The translations under genes were made by a program, and so were the position numbers. DNA of 64,000 bases, taken from Pseudomonadota bacterium. Lineage in GTDB: Bacteria; Pseudomonadota; Alphaproteobacteria; Caulobacterales; Caulobacteraceae. Positions 59,614-64,000 of the stretch are shown in pieces. The notes beneath the pieces were generated by a model. It saw only the letters and a list, made by a program, of their open reading frames with translations. It searched no databases and was not told where the DNA came from. Within the stretch, counting starts at the first letter, position 1. Each line of letters begins with the position of its first letter. The stretch covers positions 1-64,000 of the forward strand of contig JAEWJI010000058.1 of the NCBI GenBank assembly GCA_023386645.1, given 5' to 3'.

Positions 59614-60255
59614 ATGCCCGTGCCCGTCCAGTTCCAGATCGTCCTCTTCGCCGTGATCGCCGCCGTGGTGCTGTTCCAGCTCTACAACGTGCTGGGCAAG
59701 AAGGTGGGCCGCCAGCCGACCGACGAGACCAAGACCCCCGCTCAAGCCGTCCCCGGCCAGGGCGACCCGGCGGCCGCCGGCCCGGTTCGGGCCCAGCCGG
59801 CGCTGGACGCCGCCCTGATGGCCGCGATCTCGGGCCTGCGCGCCCGCGACCCCAACTTCGATCCCGCGCGGTTCCTCGAGGGCTCCCGCACCGCCTATGA
59901 GACCATCGTGCGCGGTTATGCGGCGGGCGACCGGGCGGCCCTGAAGCCCTTGCTGACCGACCGGGTCCTGGCCTCGTTCGAGGCCGGGATGGCGGCGCGC
60001 GATGCGCGGGGCGAAACCGAGCAGGTCGAGTTCATCCATCCTCCGCGCGTGGACCTGGAAGAGGCGACCGCCGAGGGCGACCGCGCCATCGCCAAGGTTC
60101 GCTTCCTGGCTGAACTGCGGAGCCATGTCCGCCCCGCCGAGGGCGAGGAGCGGATCGAGGAGCGCCGCACGGCCGAGCACTGGACCTTCGAGCGGTCGCT
60201 GAGCGCGTCCGATCCCAACTGGGTGCTGGCCCGGGTGGAGCCCGCCAGCGCGTGA
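59614..60255 (+). CDS. Tim44/TimA family protein
   Basis: This is a 213-residue protein. The N-terminal membrane anchor (FQIVLFAVIAAVVLFQLYNVLG), a Pro-rich linker and a C-terminal Tim44-like domain (FDPARFLEGSRTAYETIVRGYAAGDRAALKPLLTDRVLASFEAGMAAR ... EHWTFERSLSASDPNWVLARVEPA) are complete. In Caulobacter the TimA protein is an inner-membrane protein at this locus; its role is unclear. The start codon lies close to a CAGGG-type site. The stop overlaps the mltA GTG. Confidence 0.93.
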   Translation: MPVPVQFQIVLFAVIAAVVLFQLYNVLGKKVGRQPTDETKTPAQAVPGQGDPAAAGPVRAQPALDAALMAAISGLRARDPNFDPARFLEGSRTAYETIVRGYAAGDRAALKPLLTDRVLASFEAGMAARDARGETEQVEFIHPPRVDLEEATAEGDRAIAKVRFLAELRSHVRPAEGEERIEERRTAEHWTFERSLSASDPNWVLARVEPASA

Positions 60256-61355
60256 CCGGACGGCTGAGGATGACCGGCTCCCGCTTCGCCGCCCTCGCCC
60301 TGTCCCTGCTGTTGGCCGCCTGCGCCAGCACGGCGCCGCTGCCCGCGCCACCGCCCGGCCCGTCGGCGCCCGTCCCACCGACCACGCCCGTTCCACTCCC
60401 GGCCGGCGCCCTCGGGCCCGAGACCCTGCCCGGCTGGGATCAGGAGAACCACCTCGCCGCCTTCGACGCCTATATCGACGGCTGTCGGGCGGCCCGCGAA
60501 CCGGCGGCCCAGGCCCAGTGCGCCCGGGCGATGGAGCTGCGCCGCACCTCGCGGCCGGTGACGCCTTCGGCGGCGCGGCGGTTCTTCGAGACCGGGTTCA
60601 CGGTGGTCGCGGCCGAGACGGCGGACGGCGCGCCCGGCCTTCTGACCAGCTATTTCGCGCCGGAATATCAGGCTCGGCGCGAACGGACGCGGGAGTTCGA
60701 CGCCCCGGTCCTTGCGCGGCCCCGGACGACGGGCGCCCTGCCCGACCGGGCGGCCATCGAGGCGGGGGCGGTGGAGGCCGAGACGCTGGCCTGGATGCGG
60801 GCTGAGGACCTGTTCTTCCTGCAGATTCAGGGCTCGGGCTATCTGACCTTTGAGGACGGCGGGAGGGGGCGGGCCGCCTACGCCGCCGACAACGGTCACC
60901 GGTTCGTGGGCATCGCCCGGCCGATGGCGGATCGAGGCCTGCTGCCGGCCAACGGGACGTCGGGCGAGGCCATCCGGGCCTGGCTGGCGGCGCACAGAGG
61001 CGCCGAGGCGCGGGCGGTGATGGCCCTGAACCCGCGCTACATTTTCTTCCGGCTCGACCCCGATGACGGGGGCCATTCGGCGGGGGCGGCGGGCGTGCCG
61101 CTGACGCCCCGCCGGGCCATCGCCGTCGATCCGGCCAGCTGGAAATACGGCGACCTGGTCTGGATAGAGGCGGACGCGGGCAACCTGCGTGGCGCCCGTT
61201 CGGGTTATCGCGGCCTGGTCATGGCTCTGGACACTGGCTCGGCGATCCGGGGACCGGTGCGCGCGGACCTGTACATGGGTCGCGGCGACGCGGCCGGGGC
61301 CGAAGCCGGCACGGTCCGGCACCCGCTCAGGATGTGGCGGCTGGTTCCGCGTTGA
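60252..61355 (+). CDS. mltA: Membrane-bound lytic murein transglycosylase MltA
   Basis: MltA cleaves peptidoglycan glycan strands to anhydromuropeptides. The 367 residues have a lipoprotein signal with lipobox LAAC (Cys24 from the GTG start), a Pro-rich linker, the MltA barrel domain (FFETGFTVVA, LLTSYFAPEYQARRERT, FFLQIQGSGYL, NPRYIFFRL), and a 3D domain with RRAIAVDPASWKYGDLVWIE and VMALDTGSAIRGPVRADLYMG, including the catalytic Asp. An ATG at 60270 is a possible later start. It overlaps the Tim44-like gene by 4 nt. Confidence 0.95.
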   Translation: MTGRLRMTGSRFAALALSLLLAACASTAPLPAPPPGPSAPVPPTTPVPLPAGALGPETLPGWDQENHLAAFDAYIDGCRAAREPAAQAQCARAMELRRTSRPVTPSAARRFFETGFTVVAAETADGAPGLLTSYFAPEYQARRERTREFDAPVLARPRTTGALPDRAAIEAGAVEAETLAWMRAEDLFFLQIQGSGYLTFEDGGRGRAAYAADNGHRFVGIARPMADRGLLPANGTSGEAIRAWLAAHRGAEARAVMALNPRYIFFRLDPDDGGHSAGAAGVPLTPRRAIAVDPASWKYGDLVWIEADAGNLRGARSGYRGLVMALDTGSAIRGPVRADLYMGRGDAAGAEAGTVRHPLRMWRLVPR

Positions 61356-61362
61356 AGCCTAG

Positions 61363-61385
61363 CCTCCCCATCGCAGATGGGGAGG
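61363..61385. repeat. Intergenic palindrome, CCTCCCCATC family
   Basis: CCTCCCCATC (61363-61372), loop GCA, GATGGGGAGG (61376-61385). The stem is perfect over 10 bp and sits in the 42-bp gap between the convergent mltA and HerA-like genes. Confidence 0.82.
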
Positions 61386-61397
61386 AACCGGTTCGCC

Positions 61398-62894
61398 TTA
61401 CCGCCGCCTGAGTCCGCCCAGCACGCCCCTCAACAGTTCGCGCGTGAGGGTCGACCCAGCCGTGCGCAGCACCGATTTAGTCAAGGCTTCCATCGGCGTC
61501 TGGCGGTTGCTGCGCGGGCGGGGCTTGGGGGCGGCGGGTTCGCGAGCGGGGGTGCGGGCCGGGGCGCGCGGAGTGGGTGCGGCCTCGGCTTCGGCCTCCA
61601 CTTGTTGGGCCTGGGCTCGGCGGGCGGCGAGCACCTCATCAGCCGACTCGCGGTCGATGGTCGTGTCGTAGACGCCGCGCACCGGGCTGGCCGCCATCAC
61701 GGCGGCGCGTTCGGCGGGGGTGGCGGGGCCCAGGCGGCTGTCGGGCGGGCGGATCGCGGTGCGGGCGACGATGGTGGGGGCGCCCTTCTCGTCCAGGGTC
61801 GAGACCAGGGCCTCGCCGACGCCCAGAGCCTGGATCGCCTCGGCGGTGTCGAAGGCGGAGTTGGCGCGGAAGCTCTGGGAGGCGGCCTTCAGGCCCCGCT
61901 GTTCGGCCGGGGTGTAGGCGCGCAGCGCATGCTGGATGCGGTTGCCGAGCTGGGCCAGCACGCTGTCGGGGATGTCGGCCGGGTTCTGGGTGATGAAATA
62001 GACCCCGACCCCCTTGGAGCGGATCAGGCGCACGACCTGCTCGACCTTCTCCATCAGGGCCTTGGGGGCGTCGCGGAACAGGAGGTGGGCCTCGTCGAAG
62101 AAGAAGACCAGGCGCGGCTTGTCGGGGTCGCCGACCTCCGGGAGCTGCTCGAAAAGCTCCGACAGCAGCCACAGCAGGAAGGCGCCGTAGGTGCGGGGGC
62201 TGTTCATCAGCCGGTCGGCGGCCAGGACGTTGACCTGGCCTCGGCCGTCGAGGCCGGTGCGGATCATGTCCTCCAGGCGCAGGGCCGGCTCGCCGAAGAA
62301 GCGGCCGCCGCCCTCCTGCTCCAACTGCAGCAGGGCGCGCTGGATGGCGGCGATCGACTGGGGCGCGACGTTTCCCACCTCGCGCCCGATGCGGGCGGCG
62401 TTCTCGCCCACATAGGCCAGCAGCGAGCGCAGGTCGTCGAGGTCGAGCAGCAGCAGGCCTTCCTTGTCGGCGACATGGAAGGCCACGGCCAGCACGCCCT
62501 CCTGCACCTCGTTGAGGTCCAGCATGCGGGCGAGCAGCAGGGGGCCGATCTCGGACACCGTGGTGCGGATTGGGTGACCCTTCTCGCCATACAGATCCCA
62601 GAAGACCACCGGCGCGGCCGAAGGCTTCAGCGTCAGGCCCATGCCGGCGGCCCGGGCGATGAGCTTGTCGTTCGGCGTTCCGGGCACGGCTATGCCCGAC
62701 AGGTCGCCCTTGATGTCGGCGCAGAAGACCGGGACCCCGGCGTCGGAAAAGCCCTGGGCCATAATCTGCAGCGTCACGGTCTTGCCGGTGCCGGTCGCGC
62801 CGGCCACCACCCCGTGGCGATTGGCGCGGTTCCAGAGCAGCAACTCCGGCTTTTCGGACTGGCCGAGGAAGAGGCCGGGCGGGGTGTCGGTCAT
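61398..62894 (-). CDS. HerA-like ATPase (DUF853 family)
   Basis: This is a 498-residue ATPase. GVVAGATGTGKTVTLQIMA is the Walker A and RLVFFFDEAHLLFRDAP the Walker B, followed by the DUF853 regions QNPADIPDSVLAQLGNRIQHALRAYTPAEQRGLKAASQSFR. A basic Pro/Ala-rich linker and a helical C-terminus (MEALTKSVLRTAGSTLTRELLRGVL) close it. It belongs to the HerA-FtsK superfamily; a role in DNA processing or translocation is likely but unproven. It lacks the beta-barrel HAS domain and the NurA partner of archaeal HerA. Confidence 0.9.
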   Translation of the reverse strand: MTDTPPGLFLGQSEKPELLLWNRANRHGVVAGATGTGKTVTLQIMAQGFSDAGVPVFCADIKGDLSGIAVPGTPNDKLIARAAGMGLTLKPSAAPVVFWDLYGEKGHPIRTTVSEIGPLLLARMLDLNEVQEGVLAVAFHVADKEGLLLLDLDDLRSLLAYVGENAARIGREVGNVAPQSIAAIQRALLQLEQEGGGRFFGEPALRLEDMIRTGLDGRGQVNVLAADRLMNSPRTYGAFLLWLLSELFEQLPEVGDPDKPRLVFFFDEAHLLFRDAPKALMEKVEQVVRLIRSKGVGVYFITQNPADIPDSVLAQLGNRIQHALRAYTPAEQRGLKAASQSFRANSAFDTAEAIQALGVGEALVSTLDEKGAPTIVARTAIRPPDSRLGPATPAERAAVMAASPVRGVYDTTIDRESADEVLAARRAQAQQVEAEAEAAPTPRAPARTPAREPAAPKPRPRSNRQTPMEALTKSVLRTAGSTLTRELLRGVLGGLRRR

Positions 62895-62992
62895 GGCGGG
62901 GGCCCTCGTGAACCTCCAGACTTAGCCGAGCGGGTCGCCGGCCTCCAGCGGTCGCCATTGACGGAACCTTCGGCCCCACGGACAACGGTCGC

Positions 62993-64000
62993 ATGAAGCC
63001 GCCGATCACCGTTCCGACCTCCACGGTTTCGCGCAACGCCCTGGTGCTGCTGGCCGCGGTGGCGGCGGGGGCGGCGCTTTACTGGCTGAGGGACATCCTG
63101 ACGCCCCTGGCGATGGCGATCTTCCTGCTGATCATGATCGACGGGGTGAAGCGGACGATCGAGACCCGCACCCGGGTGCCGGATCATCTGGCGGGGATCG
63201 CCGCCATCCTGGTGGTGGTGATGGGCTTCTTCGCCTCGATCGCCATCATCGTGAACGGCGCGGCGGGGTTCTTCTCCCAGGCCTCGGGGGTGACGGCGGG
63301 CATAGGGCCCCGGCTCGACCAGGTCATCGCCGACGGAGCGCGGTTGTTCGGCGTGGCCGCGCCGCCCACGGCGCAGGAACTCATCCGCGACATCGACGTG
63401 CGCGGCTATCTGACCCAGGCGGCCTTCCAGGTGCAGGGGATCGCCTCGGGGGCCTTCTTCGTCCTGGTCTATCTCGGCTTCCTGATGGCCTCCCAGGCCG
63501 GGTTCCGACGCAAGCTGGTGGCCATGTTCCCGCATCGGGAAAGCCGGTCCGAGGCCATGGAGGTGTTCCAGCGCGTGCGGTCCGGGGTCGAAGGCTATCT
63601 GTGGGTCCAGACGGTGACCGGAGCGATGATCTGCGCGGCGGCCTGGCTGCTGATGCGCGCGGTCGGCCTCCAGAACGCGGAGTTCTGGACCTTCGTCATC
63701 TTCATCGTCGGCTTCATCCCGGTGTTGGGAGGGGCGGTGGCGGGGCTGGCGCCGCCGCTGTTCGCTCTGGTGCAGTTCCCGACCTATTGGCCTGCGCTGA
63801 TCCTGCTGGTGGGGCTGCAGTCGATCCTGTTCGTTGTCGGCAACTTCATCCAGCCGCGCATGCAGGGCGACAACCAGAACATCGATCCAGTCGTGGTGCT
63901 GTTGTCGCTGGCGCTGTGGGGCAAGCTGTGGGGCGTGGTCGGGATGTTCCTGTCGACGCCGCTGGCGGTGATGGCCATGGCCATACTGGCGGAGTTCAAG
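62993..64000 (+). CDS. AI-2E family transporter, 3'-truncated by the window edge
   Basis: This is the first 336 residues of a PerM/AI-2E family membrane protein; the frame is open to the last base. Two N-terminal helices (ALVLLAAVAAGAALYWLRDIL, AMAIFLLIMIDGV) are followed by IAAILVVVMGFFASIAIIV, a soluble loop and the C-terminal helix block FWTFVIFIVGFIPVLGGAVAG, ALILLVGLQSILFVVGNFIQPRMQG and LSLALWGKLWGVVGMFLSTPLAV, which is the family signature. The substrate is unknown; AI-2 transport is only the family name. The start is the ATG at 62993, 98 bp upstream-divergent from the HerA-like gene. Confidence 0.9.
   Translation, partial: MKPPITVPTSTVSRNALVLLAAVAAGAALYWLRDILTPLAMAIFLLIMIDGVKRTIETRTRVPDHLAGIAAILVVVMGFFASIAIIVNGAAGFFSQASGVTAGIGPRLDQVIADGARLFGVAAPPTAQELIRDIDVRGYLTQAAFQVQGIASGAFFVLVYLGFLMASQAGFRRKLVAMFPHRESRSEAMEVFQRVRSGVEGYLWVQTVTGAMICAAAWLLMRAVGLQNAEFWTFVIFIVGFIPVLGGAVAGLAPPLFALVQFPTYWPALILLVGLQSILFVVGNFIQPRMQGDNQNIDPVVVLLSLALWGKLWGVVGMFLSTPLAVMAMAILAEFK

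Noticed and set aside
55187..64000. dnaA gene near the origin
   Set aside because: No DnaA-like frame is present in the window; it must lie outside.

Overview
The window is GC-rich DNA from an alphaproteobacterium of the Caulobacteraceae, probably Brevundimonas or a close relative. The genus is an inference. The family call rests on gene order (hemE facing an RP001/DUF299 gene across an origin, then hemH, hemJ, rho, mnmE, mnmG, rsmG, parA, parB), on CtrA-type boxes and GAnTC sites in the origin gap, on a CC0125/CC1285-type lipoprotein and on a large GdhZ-type glutamate dehydrogenase. The DNA is densely packed with housekeeping genes. I see no rRNA, tRNA, CRISPR array, prophage or insertion sequence.

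Layout. 1-7.8 kb (+): translation and RNA-decay cluster infB (cut at the left edge), two exported or membrane proteins, rbfA, truB, rpsO, pnp. 7.8-17 kb: a lipoprotein and rph (-), then a GNAT gene with hrcA and grpE (+), a dienelactone hydrolase and a small exported protein (-), then dnaK behind a heat-shock-type promoter, dnaJ and dapB (+). 17-26.7 kb, mostly (-): dut, an XRE regulator, lnt-ybeY-phoH-miaB, fur-rimI-tsaB-nfu and a UspA protein. 26.8-31.7 kb (-): the 1634-residue NAD-glutamate dehydrogenase. 31.9-41.6 kb: a mixed region with exported proteins, a LysE exporter, a ProX-type editing enzyme, a YbbN-like thioredoxin, LON-domain and Trm112 proteins, a UbiH-family hydroxylase, and an exported two-gene cassette ending in a CHAT caspase-like protein.

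41.6-54.7 kb (-): phosphotransferase, glpK, parB, parA, rsmG, mnmG, mnmE, a DUF6489 gene, rho, hemJ, hemH and hemE. Four 16-bp parS palindromes (45776, 47171, 48619, 50340) mark the chromosome centromere. Two lie inside the coding sequences of parA and mnmG.

54.7-55.2 kb: the only long non-coding gap. It matches the position of Caulobacter Cori (between hemE and RP001). It contains two perfect TTAA-N7-TTAA CtrA boxes, three TCCCCA W-box-like sites, an AT-rich stretch and a palindrome carrying two GAnTC methylation sites. I call it the chromosome replication origin. Genes run outward from it: hemE through parA leftwards and ppsR-maf-aroE-coaE-dnaQ rightwards. 58.8-64 kb: secB (-), a Tim44-like protein and mltA (+), a HerA-like ATPase (-), and an AI-2E family transporter cut by the right edge.

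A family of short GC-rich palindromes (core CCTCCCCATC...GATGGGGAGG) recurs in gene-end gaps, with two longer composite versions flanking the mnmG-mnmE part of the centromere region.
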